Shown here piece after piece: positions 32,550-40,527 of a DNA stretch of 40,527 bases (its first letter is position 1; every line of letters begins with the position of its first letter). The notes under the pieces are model-generated. The model was not told the origin of the DNA. It did no database searches and saw only the letters and a program-made list of their open reading frames with translations. The position numbers were made by a program, and so were the translations under genes. Source of the stretch: Variovorax sp. Root473 (GTDB lineage: Bacteria > Pseudomonadota > Gammaproteobacteria > Burkholderiales > Burkholderiaceae_C); NCBI RefSeq assembly GCF_001426505.1, contig NZ_LMEV01000016.1, positions 355,556-396,082 on the forward strand. The letters are read 5' to 3'.

Positions 32550-33242
32550 ATGTCCACCACCCCCGACTCCGCCCCCACCGACCTCATCCTGATCCGCCAC
32601 GGCGAAACCGCCTGGAACCGCGAACTGCGCTTCCAGGGCCATGCGGACGTTCCGCTCAACGACATCGGCCACGAGCAGGCCCGCCGCCTCGGCCTGCGGC
32701 TTGCGGGCGAGACGGCACAGCACCTCATCAGCAGCGACCTCATGCGCGCCCAGCAGACCGCGGCGCCCGCAGCGCAGCAGCTGTCGCTGCAGGTCGTCAC
32801 TTCGGTGGCGTTGCGCGAGCAGCACTTCGGCGTGGTCGAGGGCATGCGGGCCGACGAGATCCAGAGCCAGCATCCGCGCGCCTGGGAAGAGTGGCTGGAG
32901 TTCCGCGAAGACCACGCCATGCCGCAGGGCGAGAGCGCGCGCGAGTTCCATGCGCGCGTGATCGCCGCACTCGGCACCGTCGCCGCCGCGCACCGCGGCC
33001 AGCGCCTGATCGTCGTCACGCACGGCGGCGTGCTCGACATGGTGTGGCGCACCGCGCGCGGCCTGAGCCTCAGCGGACCGCGCCAGAGCGAGATTCCCAA
33101 TGCGGGCTTCAACCGCATCCGCATCGCCGACCCGGCCGCGCCGGACGCCATCGAGATCGTCGAGTGGGCCGACACGCGCCACCTCGCCGACCTGCCGCCG
33201 CAGCCGACCTACGACCAGCGGCGGCACCTGAAGGAAGATTAA
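32550..33242 (+). CDS. histidine phosphatase family protein (phosphoglycerate mutase-like)
   Basis: A 230-residue protein with the histidine phosphatase fold. The phospho-acceptor His17 lies in LILIRHGETAWN (residues ~12-23), Arg-containing SSDLMRAQQTA (~64-74) binds phosphate, Glu in LREQHFGVVEGM (~90-101) is the likely acid, and the second catalytic His is in VVTHGGVLDMV (~150). It is closer to the broad-specificity phosphatases (GpmB/CobC-like) than to dPGM, as it lacks the long mutase insertions. Substrate unknown. Start: ATG at 32550 with GACAAT 7 bases upstream; an in-frame ATG at 32541 overlaps that box. Confidence 0.88.
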   Translation: MSTTPDSAPTDLILIRHGETAWNRELRFQGHADVPLNDIGHEQARRLGLRLAGETAQHLISSDLMRAQQTAAPAAQQLSLQVVTSVALREQHFGVVEGMRADEIQSQHPRAWEEWLEFREDHAMPQGESAREFHARVIAALGTVAAAHRGQRLIVVTHGGVLDMVWRTARGLSLSGPRQSEIPNAGFNRIRIADPAAPDAIEIVEWADTRHLADLPPQPTYDQRRHLKED

Positions 33243-33268
33243 GTTCAGTCTTGCCGTAGCCAGGGCAC

Positions 33269-34630
33269 TCAGCCCTTCGCGAGCTGCCCGAGCCCCAGCC
33301 GCGCGTAGACCGCGTCGGCCTGCCGCCGCAGTCGCAGCGATTCGGGCTGGCCGTTGAGCTGCTGCTGCAGCAGGCCTTGCGCGCCCGCGAGCGCGGATTC
33401 GGTGCCGGTGCGTACCAGCGCGTCGAGGTACAGCTGCTCGAACAGGTCGCGTTGCGCATGGCTGCCGCCGATCTCGATCATGCGCGGCAACGCGATGCCC
33501 AGGCCCTCGACCGCGCCCGCCACATCACCGCGCGCATGGGCCACGAGGCCGCGCGCGGCCGGCACGCACACGCGCTGCCAGGCGGCGCGCGTAGACACCG
33601 GCGCGATGGGGGCGAAGGCCTCGATGTTGTGCAGCAGCACCTGCGCCTCGGGCCGGCCGGCACGCGCGAGGCCGTAGAGGTACTGCAGGTCGAGAAAGGG
33701 CAGCACGTGGTCGGCCTGGCGTTGCCGCAGATGGTTCGCCACGTCGTCCCAGCGATCGCCCACGTCGATGCCCGCGAGCTCCAGCCGCGCGAGCAGCGAC
33801 ACCGCGCCGATCTGGTCCTGCGAATAGTCCTTCACCACGCCCCAGGCGTGCTCGTCGTACACCGCGAGCGCCTCGGCGTCGCGGCCCAGGTCGATGAGAA
33901 ACAGCGCCACATGCCACCAGTTGTGCGTGACCATGAAGGAGTTGAGCCCGGTCCAGGTGTCGCTCACGCTCTGCATGAACGCCAGCCCCTCGGCCAGCCG
34001 GCCTTCGGTGAGCATCACGTGCGCCAGCGCATGGTGCGCCCACGGCTCCTTGCGGCACAGGCCGATCGCACGGCGCGCGCTGGCCTCGGCCTCGCGCAGC
34101 AGGTGGCACTGCTCGTAGCCGAAGGCCGCCATGCCGTGCACGTAGGGCACCTCGGCCGCGGCCGGCAGCGCCGCGAGCGCGAGCCGCAGCATGCCGGGAC
34201 AGTCGCCGGTGTTGAAGCAGTGGTACTGGCCCAGCTTCACCGACACCAGGTCGCGCGGATGCTCGTGCGCCTGCTCGGCATGCAGCGCGATGGCGCGTGC
34301 GATGTCGCCGTCGGCCCAGGCCTGGACGGCGGCGATGTAGCGCTGCTCGCGCGGCGTGGCGCGCGCCGCACCGGCGCGGGCCTTGTCGAGGAAGGGCCGC
34401 GCATTCCCGGCGGCCTCGCGCGATTCGGCGAACAGGTGCAGCGTCGCGCAGTAGGCCTGCACGATCGGGCTGGCATCACGCTCGGCCAGCGCCAGCAGGT
34501 TCACGGCGCGCGCCTCGGTCGAGAGAAAGCCCATGACGAAGTCGTCGACCAAAGTGAGGTTGGCGTCGTCGTCGAGCGTGAGCGGATTGCCGAGGCTGTC
34601 GGCGGTGTGCGGGATTCCGTGGGAGGGCAT
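33269..34630 (-). CDS. TTC38-like tetratricopeptide repeat protein
   Basis: A 453-residue, all-helical protein similar in style to the tetratricopeptide repeat protein 38 family. Typical pieces are DFVMGFLSTEARAVNLLALAERD near the start, REQRYIAAVQAWADGDIARAIAL (~93-115), EPWAHHALAHVMLTEGRLAEGLAFM (~195-219) and HNWWHVALFLIDLGRDAEALAVYDEH (~235-260). There is no signal peptide and no catalytic motif that I can identify; it is probably a cytoplasmic protein-binding scaffold. The start at 34630 lacks an evident ribosome site. The preceding 40 bases hold only the end of the tautomerase gene on the same strand, so the two may be co-transcribed. Confidence 0.75.
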   Translation of the reverse strand: MPSHGIPHTADSLGNPLTLDDDANLTLVDDFVMGFLSTEARAVNLLALAERDASPIVQAYCATLHLFAESREAAGNARPFLDKARAGAARATPREQRYIAAVQAWADGDIARAIALHAEQAHEHPRDLVSVKLGQYHCFNTGDCPGMLRLALAALPAAAEVPYVHGMAAFGYEQCHLLREAEASARRAIGLCRKEPWAHHALAHVMLTEGRLAEGLAFMQSVSDTWTGLNSFMVTHNWWHVALFLIDLGRDAEALAVYDEHAWGVVKDYSQDQIGAVSLLARLELAGIDVGDRWDDVANHLRQRQADHVLPFLDLQYLYGLARAGRPEAQVLLHNIEAFAPIAPVSTRAAWQRVCVPAARGLVAHARGDVAGAVEGLGIALPRMIEIGGSHAQRDLFEQLYLDALVRTGTESALAGAQGLLQQQLNGQPESLRLRRQADAVYARLGLGQLAKG

Positions 34631-34670
34631 GGCGGCATGGTGCCACGCCCCCGGCGTCTTTCAAGTCTTC

Positions 34671-35069
34671 TCAGACACCCGCTTGCTGGTGGCGGTACTC
34701 CTGTGTCTTGCCGCCGTAGCCGTAGGCCGCGCCGCGCGCGTCGATCACGTGGACGTACGAGACCTCGTGCAGGTCGGGCCGCAGCCGTGCCATGGCCGCA
34801 TGCACCTCTCGCAGGTAGCGCGCCTTCTCGGCCTTGGTGTTGGTCTCGTCGGTCACGCTGATGTCCAGATGGAAGGCCGACTTGCCGAGTTCGGTCAGCG
34901 ACTGCCCGCCGATGAACCAGCTGTCGGCGGCGATGTACTGCACGGTGATGGCGATGACCGGCAGCGCCTTGCCCAGCACGCTCTGCGTGAGCTCGGCGAC
35001 CGTGTCAACGGTCTTGCGGGTGAGGGCGGCGTCAGGCTGGCCGGAGAGGTGGACGACGATATGGGGCAT
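34671..35069 (-). CDS. tautomerase superfamily protein
   Basis: A 132-residue protein that begins MPHIVVHLSGQ, with the Pro2 that becomes the catalytic base in 4-oxalocrotonate tautomerase and CHMI-like enzymes. The middle LPVIAITVQYIAADSWFIGGQSL (residues ~36-58) and FHLDISVTDETNTKAEKARYLREVHAAMARL (~67-97) give two beta-alpha-beta units, so it is a fused-length tautomerase and not the 62-residue type. Substrate unknown. A strong AAGGAG ribosome site is 6 bases upstream. The divergent LysR gene at 35194 is its likely regulator. Confidence 0.85.
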   Translation of the reverse strand: MPHIVVHLSGQPDAALTRKTVDTVAELTQSVLGKALPVIAITVQYIAADSWFIGGQSLTELGKSAFHLDISVTDETNTKAEKARYLREVHAAMARLRPDLHEVSYVHVIDARGAAYGYGGKTQEYRHQQAGV

Positions 35070-35131
35070 GGTGAACTCCTTGTTGCGTTGAAGGACGGGT
35101 GTTGATGGGGTGATTGTGGGCGTCGCCTAAT

Positions 35132-35170
35132 CATCGGAAAAACGGGAAGATATGATGGAATCCATCGGAA
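35132..35170. promoter_or_regulatory. LysR operator region between tautomerase and LysR genes
   Basis: GATGG-AAT-CCATC (35154-35166) is a perfect inverted repeat, and CATCGGAA occurs twice in the same direction (35132-35139 and 35163-35170), 31 bases or three helical turns apart. TATGAT (35151-35156), a near-consensus -10 for the LysR gene, overlaps the palindrome, which suggests autorepression. The palindrome does not fit T-N11-A exactly at its ends; the role is inferred. Confidence 0.5.
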
Positions 35171-35193
35171 CAACGAATGGATAGGAAGGCACC

Positions 35194-36060
35194 ATGCAAG
35201 GCTTCGACCTCGAACAGTTGCGCACCCTGGTGGCGGTGGCCGACGCCGGCAGCCTCACCGCCGCCGCGCCGCGCGTGTACCTGTCACAGTCCTCGGTGAG
35301 CGAGCAGATCCGCAAGCTCGAGGAGCGCGCCGGCCAGTCGCTGCTGACCCGCAGCAAGGCCGGCGTGGCGCCCACCGAGGCGGGCATGCGGCTGCTGGGG
35401 CATGCGCGTCGCCTCCTCGCGCTGAGCGACGAGGCCTTTCGCGACCTGCGCGGCGAAACCCTGCAGGGCGAGCTGCGGCTGGCCGTGACCGACTACTTCC
35501 GCCCCGGCGACCTCACTCGCCTGCTGGGCCGGCTCGGCGAGCGCTATCCGCAGGTGCGGCTGCATGTGACCATCCTGAAGAGCGATGCGCTGCGCACCGC
35601 CTATGCGCATGGCGACTTCGACGTGGCGCTGGCGATGAACATCGCGGGTGCGAATGCGGCTGCAGCGGGTGGAGGCGGTGCCGTGCTGCGGCGCGAATCG
35701 CTCGCGTGGCTGGGTGCGCCCGGTCTGCGCGTGGTGCGCGGCGAGCCGCTGCGCTTGCTGGTGCTGCCCGACACCTGCTCACTGCACCAGTTCACCGTGG
35801 CCCTGCTGCGCCGCCGCCGCGTGCCGTATGTGTTGGCGCACGTGGCATCAGGCGTGGCGGGCCTGCAATCGGCCCTGGCCGCGGGGCTGGGCGTGGCCTG
35901 CCTCAACGAATCGACGATCGGCGAGGGCATCGCGCGGCTCGCGCCGCCGCATGGGTTGCCGGCGCTGCCGCGCGTGGCGTTCCAGTGGTTGCCCGCGCGG
36001 CGGGGTGAGACCGCGTTCGTGACGCGGGCGCGGGAGATGCTGTCGTTGCAGCTGGCCTGA
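35194..36060 (+). CDS. LysR family transcriptional regulator
   Basis: A 288-residue LysR protein. The N-terminal helix-turn-helix has LEQLRTLVAVADAGSLTAAAPRVYLSQSSVSEQIRKLEERAGQ (residues 6-48); AAPRV replaces the usual AAxxL. The effector domain starts near residue 92 (GELRLAVTDYFRPGDLTRLL) and ends with LQSALAAGLGVACLNESTIGEGI. It is divergent from the tautomerase gene and probably controls it. An AGGAAGG ribosome site lies 6 bases before the ATG. The last 21 bases before the convergent amidase gene hold no terminator. Confidence 0.9.
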   Translation: MQGFDLEQLRTLVAVADAGSLTAAAPRVYLSQSSVSEQIRKLEERAGQSLLTRSKAGVAPTEAGMRLLGHARRLLALSDEAFRDLRGETLQGELRLAVTDYFRPGDLTRLLGRLGERYPQVRLHVTILKSDALRTAYAHGDFDVALAMNIAGANAAAAGGGGAVLRRESLAWLGAPGLRVVRGEPLRLLVLPDTCSLHQFTVALLRRRRVPYVLAHVASGVAGLQSALAAGLGVACLNESTIGEGIARLAPPHGLPALPRVAFQWLPARRGETAFVTRAREMLSLQLA

Positions 36061-36081
36061 CGGCTTTCAGGCCAGACGCAT

Positions 36082-37503
36082 TCAGACCTGCGGCCAGGGC
36101 CGCTGCACTTCCCGGATCTGCTCGAACGCACGCGCCACGCGCAGCACGCCGAGGTCGTCGAAGCGCTGCCCTGCAATCTGCAGCCCGATCGGCAAGCCGT
36201 CGGCTGCATACCCGCAGTTCACTGACGCCGCAGGCTGCTCCGACATGTTGAATGGCACGGTGAAGCCGATGTGCTCCAGTGGCCGCAGCGGATCATTGGT
36301 GGGCGAGGGCGCTTCGGCCGCCGCGGGCATGTTGGGCGACACCGGCGAGATCACGTAGTCGAAGCGAGCGCAGGCGTTCACCGTGGTGACGCGCGTCGCG
36401 TGGAACTGGCTGAAGCTGCGGAACACATGCTCGCCGCTGAACTCGGCAGCGCTCTCGGCCCATTCGCGGATGTAGGGCAGCACCTTGGCGCGCTGGTCGG
36501 GGCGCAGGGCTTTCATGTCCACCAGCGAGCGCATGCGCCACAGGTGGTCCATGCCATCGAGCAGGGCCTGCGACATGAAGGGCTGCATCGGCTCGACGAC
36601 GGCGCCGGCCTTCTCGAACAGGCGCGCGGCCTGCTCGACGGCCGCCTGGATCTCGGGTTCGACCGCGAGGCCGCAGCCGGCGTCCAGCAGCAGCCCGATG
36701 CGCAGGCCGCGCAGGTGGTCGGGCGCGACGTCGAACGCGGCCCAGTCGATGTCCTGCGCGGGCAGGCTCATGCTGTCGCGCGCGTCGGGCCGGGCCAGCG
36801 CCTGCATCATGAGCGCGGCGTCGCCGACGGTGCGCGTCATGGGGCCGGCGGCGCGGCCCATGTAGGGCGGGTCGATCGGGATGCGTCCCAGGCTGGGCTT
36901 GAGCGTGAAGATGCCGCACCAGCTCGCGGGCAGCCGCAACGAGCCGCCGATGTCGGTGCCCAGGTGCAGCGGGCCGTAGCCCGCGGCCGCGGCGGCACCG
37001 GCACCGGCACTGGAACCACCCGGTGTGCGGCTCAGGTCCCAGGGATTGCGCGCGAGCGTGTGAAAACTCGACAGCCCCGACGACAGCATGCCGTAGTCGG
37101 GCATGGTGGTCTTGCTGACGATGACGGCGCCGGCTTCCTTCAGGCGCGCGGCTGGCGGGGCGTCGGCCGTTGCGGGCATGAGGTCGACGGCGGCGGTGCC
37201 CGCGGGCAGCGGGTCGCCGCGCGTGGCGATGTTTTCCTTGATCGTGGTCGGCACGCCGTCGAGCGGTCCGCGTGCGTCGCCGCGCTGCCAGCGCTGCTCC
37301 GAGGCACGCGCCTGTTCCAGCGCGGCCTCGGGCCGGAACAGCCACGTGGCCTGCAGCCGGGGCTCGCAGTGCTCGATGCGCGCGATGACGGCACGCGTCA
37401 CCTCGACCGGCGACAGGCGCTTCTCGCGGTAGGCCGCGGACAGCTCCTGCGCCGACAGGTCGCTCAATGAAGGCAGGGAAGGGGCAGGCACTGCGCGGCT
37501 CAT
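36082..37503 (-). CDS. amidase (amidase signature family)
   Basis: A 473-residue amidase signature enzyme. The Ser-cisSer-Lys triad is complete: Lys89 in TTIKENIA, cis-Ser164 in TPGGSSAGAG, and nucleophile Ser188 in GTDIGGSLRLPA. The spacings of 75 and 24 residues equal those in characterised family members. The enzyme hydrolyses an amide bond with release of ammonia or amine; the substrate is unknown. Its ATG overlaps the stop of the binding-protein gene (ATGA at 37503-37500), so it is translationally coupled to an ABC transporter system. A plausible reading is uptake of a peptide or amide followed by cytoplasmic cleavage. No signal peptide is seen. Confidence 0.9.
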   Translation of the reverse strand: MSRAVPAPSLPSLSDLSAQELSAAYREKRLSPVEVTRAVIARIEHCEPRLQATWLFRPEAALEQARASEQRWQRGDARGPLDGVPTTIKENIATRGDPLPAGTAAVDLMPATADAPPAARLKEAGAVIVSKTTMPDYGMLSSGLSSFHTLARNPWDLSRTPGGSSAGAGAAAAAGYGPLHLGTDIGGSLRLPASWCGIFTLKPSLGRIPIDPPYMGRAAGPMTRTVGDAALMMQALARPDARDSMSLPAQDIDWAAFDVAPDHLRGLRIGLLLDAGCGLAVEPEIQAAVEQAARLFEKAGAVVEPMQPFMSQALLDGMDHLWRMRSLVDMKALRPDQRAKVLPYIREWAESAAEFSGEHVFRSFSQFHATRVTTVNACARFDYVISPVSPNMPAAAEAPSPTNDPLRPLEHIGFTVPFNMSEQPAASVNCGYAADGLPIGLQIAGQRFDDLGVLRVARAFEQIREVQRPWPQV

Positions 37504-38987
37504 CCCCACGACAGGGCCGACAGGTCGTTCACGAAGATCGGGTTCTCTTTCCAGAGTCCCTTGACGTTCTTCTTGGCCACGGTCGGGAACTGCGGCTGGT
37601 AGAGGAAGCCGTTGGCCGCGTCGGTGGCCAGCAGCTTCTGCGCCTCGCCCAGCAGCTTGTTGCGTTCGGCCGGGTTGGCCGTGGTCTTGATCTTGTCGAA
37701 CAGCGTGTCGAAGGCCTTCGACTGGTAGCCCCAGTAGTAGTCGGGCTTGGCGTAGTTGCCCAGGTCGAAGGGCTCGACGTGCGAAACGATCGACAGGTCG
37801 TAGTCCTTGTTGCCGTAGGTGCCGCTGAGCCACTGGGCCCACTCGACGTTCTGGATCTTCACGACGATGCCGATCTTGGCGAGCTGGGCTGCGATGACTT
37901 CGCCGCCCTGGCGCGCATACGGCGGCGGGGGCAGGGTCATGCGCAGTTCGAGCGGCGTCTTCACGCCGGCTTCGGCCAGCAGCTTCTTGGCCTTCTCGAT
38001 GTCGAAGGGGTTGATGCCCGTGGTGTCGACATAGCCCGCCGCGCCCGGCACGTAATGGCTGCCGATCGGCACGCCCAGGCCATCGGCCGCGCCCTCGATG
38101 ACGGCCTTGCGGTCGATGGCCGCGAGGATGGCGCGGCGCACGCGCACGTCATCGAGTGGCTTCTTCTTGTTGTTGATCGAGAGGATCGTCTTGGCGCGCG
38201 AACCGGCCAGGATGGTCTGGAACTGCGGGTTGTTGCGGAACTGCGGCACGGCGCGCGTGCCGATGCGCGTGAACACGTCGACGTCGCCCGAGAGCACGGC
38301 GGCAGCCTGCGCGGCGGTGTCCGAGATGAAGCGGAAGGTGACCTTGTTGATCTTTGCGACGGCCGGGGCGCGGAAGCCCTCCCACTTGCTCAGCGTGATC
38401 GACGAGCCCTTGGCCCAGTTGTCGAGCTTGTAGGGGCCGGTGCCGATCGGCTTGGTGGCGTTGCCTTCGGCGCTCTTGGGCTCGACGATGGCGGCCGTGG
38501 CCTGGCCCAGCACGAAGGGCAGGTCGGGGTCGATCTCCTTGTTGATGACCACCACCGTGTGCTCGTCGACCACCTGCGTGGCGAGGTTGGCGAAGGTGCG
38601 CTTGTCCTTGTTGGTGCTCTTCTCGCCGCCGGCGCGGTCGAACGCGAACTTGACGGTGGACGCGTTGAAGGGCTCGCCGTTCTGGAACTTCACGCCCTTG
38701 CGCAGCTTGAAGGTGTAGGTCTTCAGGTCGGGCGAGATTTCCCAGCTCTCGGCCAGCAGCGGCGTGACGCTGCCGTCGACGTTGATCTTGGTGAGTGTTT
38801 CCAGGATGTTGTATTGCACGACCTCGGCAATGGCGGCGGCGGCGCCGGTGGTCGGGTCCAGACCCGGCGGCTCCAGGGCCATGCCGATCACGATGGCGTC
38901 CTTCCGGCCCTGCGCCATGCCGGCCAGCGGCGTGGCCAGGGCGACGGTGGCGCCAGCGGTGGTAAGGAGGGTGCGACGGTTCAACAT
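37500..38987 (-). CDS. peptide/opine-type ABC transporter substrate-binding protein
   Basis: A 495-residue family 5 solute-binding protein. The N-terminus MLNRRTLLTTAGATVALATPLAGMAQ (residues 1-26) has twin arginines before the hydrophobic core, so Tat export is possible. The mature part follows the SBP_bac_5 order: LEPPGLDPTTGAAAAIAEVVQYNILETL (~38-65), TYTFKLRKGVKFQNGEPFNASTVKFAFDR (~90-118), PIGTGPYKLDNW (~173-184). Such proteins bind peptides, nickel or opines. Start at 38987 with a CGGAG site ~10 bases upstream. Placed 275 bases after the ATPase genes on the same strand and coupled to the amidase. Confidence 0.93.
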   Translation of the reverse strand: MLNRRTLLTTAGATVALATPLAGMAQGRKDAIVIGMALEPPGLDPTTGAAAAIAEVVQYNILETLTKINVDGSVTPLLAESWEISPDLKTYTFKLRKGVKFQNGEPFNASTVKFAFDRAGGEKSTNKDKRTFANLATQVVDEHTVVVINKEIDPDLPFVLGQATAAIVEPKSAEGNATKPIGTGPYKLDNWAKGSSITLSKWEGFRAPAVAKINKVTFRFISDTAAQAAAVLSGDVDVFTRIGTRAVPQFRNNPQFQTILAGSRAKTILSINNKKKPLDDVRVRRAILAAIDRKAVIEGAADGLGVPIGSHYVPGAAGYVDTTGINPFDIEKAKKLLAEAGVKTPLELRMTLPPPPYARQGGEVIAAQLAKIGIVVKIQNVEWAQWLSGTYGNKDYDLSIVSHVEPFDLGNYAKPDYYWGYQSKAFDTLFDKIKTTANPAERNKLLGEAQKLLATDAANGFLYQPQFPTVAKKNVKGLWKENPIFVNDLSALSWG

Positions 38988-39262
38988 ACGGGGTGATCTC
39001 CGGAAAACGGTCAGTGTCGAATGACTGCTTCGGCGCGCACCGTGCCCCGGGGGGAAGCGCAGCGCCACGAAAGAAAGACACGCAGCACGAAAGATGCCAA
39101 GTGCTGCCAATCATTCTCTCGCAGCAGGCCCTCCGGTGCGCGCCGGCGCAGGCGGTATTTCCTCGGGACGTTCCCGGATGGGCGAACGATCTTGCGCGAA
39201 GCCAGGGCCTCGCGCCACCAGATGCGCATGACCGATGTGTCCGAGGCCGTGCCCGGGTGGCT
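38988..39262 (-). promoter_or_regulatory. 275-base gap before the binding-protein gene, probable promoter region
   Basis: No coding region I can support lies here; one 72-codon open frame on the reverse strand (39229-39011) has no ribosome site and is Arg-rich as expected of chance frames. On the reverse strand TTGGCA appears twice in tandem at 39110-39105 and 39100-39095, ten bases apart. This could serve as a repeated operator or a -35 region for the binding-protein gene. No terminator hairpin was seen after the ATPase gene. Confidence 0.35.
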
Positions 39263-40080
<818 letters not shown>

Positions 40081-40084
<4 letters not shown>

Positions 40085-40527
40085 GGCGCAACAGCCTCCT
40101 TGCCCGCAATCGCTGCAATTTCTTCGAGACGCATGCAGCGCACCGCATGGTTCGGCGGCAACACCGTGGCGGACGGGCGCGTGGCGTGGCAGGCATCCAC
40201 CGTGTACGCGCAGCGGCCCGCGAACGGGCAGCCCGGTGGCAGGTCGACCAGCTCGGGCACGCTGCCGCGGATGGTCGCCAGGCGCAGGCCGCGCGGCGCG
40301 CCGATCGCGGGGCGCGCGGCGAACAGGCCTTGGGTGTAGGGATGGGCGCGCCGGGCGAACACGTCCTCGGTCGGGCCGCTCTCGACCACGCTGCCGCCGT
40401 ACATCACGAGCATCTTCGAGACCGTCTGCGAGATCACCCCCAGGTCGTGCGAGATGAGGATCAGGGCCATGCCCATCTCCTTGACCAGGCTCTGGATCAG
40501 GTCGAGCACCTGCTTCTGGATCGTCAC
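40081..40527 (-). CDS. oligopeptide-type ABC transporter ATP-binding protein (DppD/OppD-like), C-terminal part
   Basis: The frame is open to the right edge; only the C-terminal ~148 residues are present. Visible parts are the D-loop continuation VTIQKQVLDLIQSLVKE, the H-loop ALILISHDLGVI and the C-terminal oligopeptide domain with the cysteines CPFAGRC and VDAC, as in DppD/OppD. The Walker A, signature and Walker B motifs must lie outside the window. Its stop overlaps the start of the second ATPase by four bases. The membrane permease genes are expected further right. Confidence 0.92.

Noticed and set aside
39099..39115. Sigma-54-like TTGGCAGCACTTGGCA
   Set aside because: The GG and GC dinucleotides are one base too close for a sigma-54 promoter.
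39011..39229. 72-codon open frame on the reverse strand between transporter genes
   Set aside because: Arg-rich, no ribosome site, and no similarity to anything recognised.

Overview
The window is dense, high-GC DNA from a beta-proteobacterium. Gene content and protein style fit the Comamonadaceae (Variovorax/Acidovorax-like). Pointers are the aa3/caa3-type cytochrome oxidase cluster with its small accessory genes, the DUF2244 and DUF2970 proteins, RpoH behind a CIRCE operator, a Pro/Ala-rich FtsY, and many short divergent gene pairs. No rRNA, tRNA, CRISPR array, insertion sequence or phage gene was seen. This is a chromosomal core/near-core segment, not a mobile island. The assignment to family rests on recognition of proteins, not on a database search.

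Layout. (1) 1-3571: end of a ParA-type ATPase, a MaoC-fold hydratase, a small secreted protein, trmL, comF and a BioC-like methyltransferase. (2) 3599-14702: the respiratory oxidase block. It holds a leader with a hairpin, DUF2244, ctaC, ctaD, a 38-residue assembly peptide, ctaG, DUF2970 and ctaE, then a terminator. Past a small reverse-strand membrane protein come surf1, an SCO-like protein, ctaA, ctaB and sco, then an AlkD-like HEAT-repeat protein. (3) 14727-17485: rpoH with a perfect CIRCE box, then a genomic scar where a LysR gene and a class IV aminotransferase gene have both lost their 5' ends, then a DUF962/Mpo1-like gene. (4) 17623-21369: a LuxR-type response regulator coupled to a membrane hybrid histidine kinase, followed by a lipoprotein made of five tandem repeats of a type I do not recognise. 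(5) 21497-28546: ftsY, two M16 peptidase-family genes, argP/lysE, rsmD and coaD. (6) 28572-31716: pxpB-pxpC-pxpA-pcp, a set for releasing and opening pyroglutamate. (7) 31726-36060: hydrolase, histidine phosphatase, TTC38-like protein, tautomerase with a divergent LysR regulator. (8) 36082-40527: a reverse-strand peptide-type ABC transporter (two ATPases, binding protein) with a coupled amidase, running off the right edge.

How the parts work together. Block 2 encodes nearly everything needed to build one haem-copper oxidase: subunits I-III, CuA/CuB copper delivery (Sco, CtaG), haem A synthesis (CtaB then CtaA) and haem insertion (Surf1). Block 6 would cut N-terminal pyroglutamate from peptides (Pcp) and hydrolyse it to glutamate (PxpABC). 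Block 8 could feed the cell with peptides or amides.

The most unusual things I found are the double 5'-truncation scar near 16655, the five-repeat lipoprotein at 20332-21369, the CIRCE-covered rpoH promoter, and a recurring arrangement in which a -10-like hexamer sits only 5-12 bases before the start codon. That arrangement includes one pair of divergent genes whose -10 elements overlap, and it suggests a class of leaderless mRNAs. I did not find a clear new multi-gene defence or mobile system.
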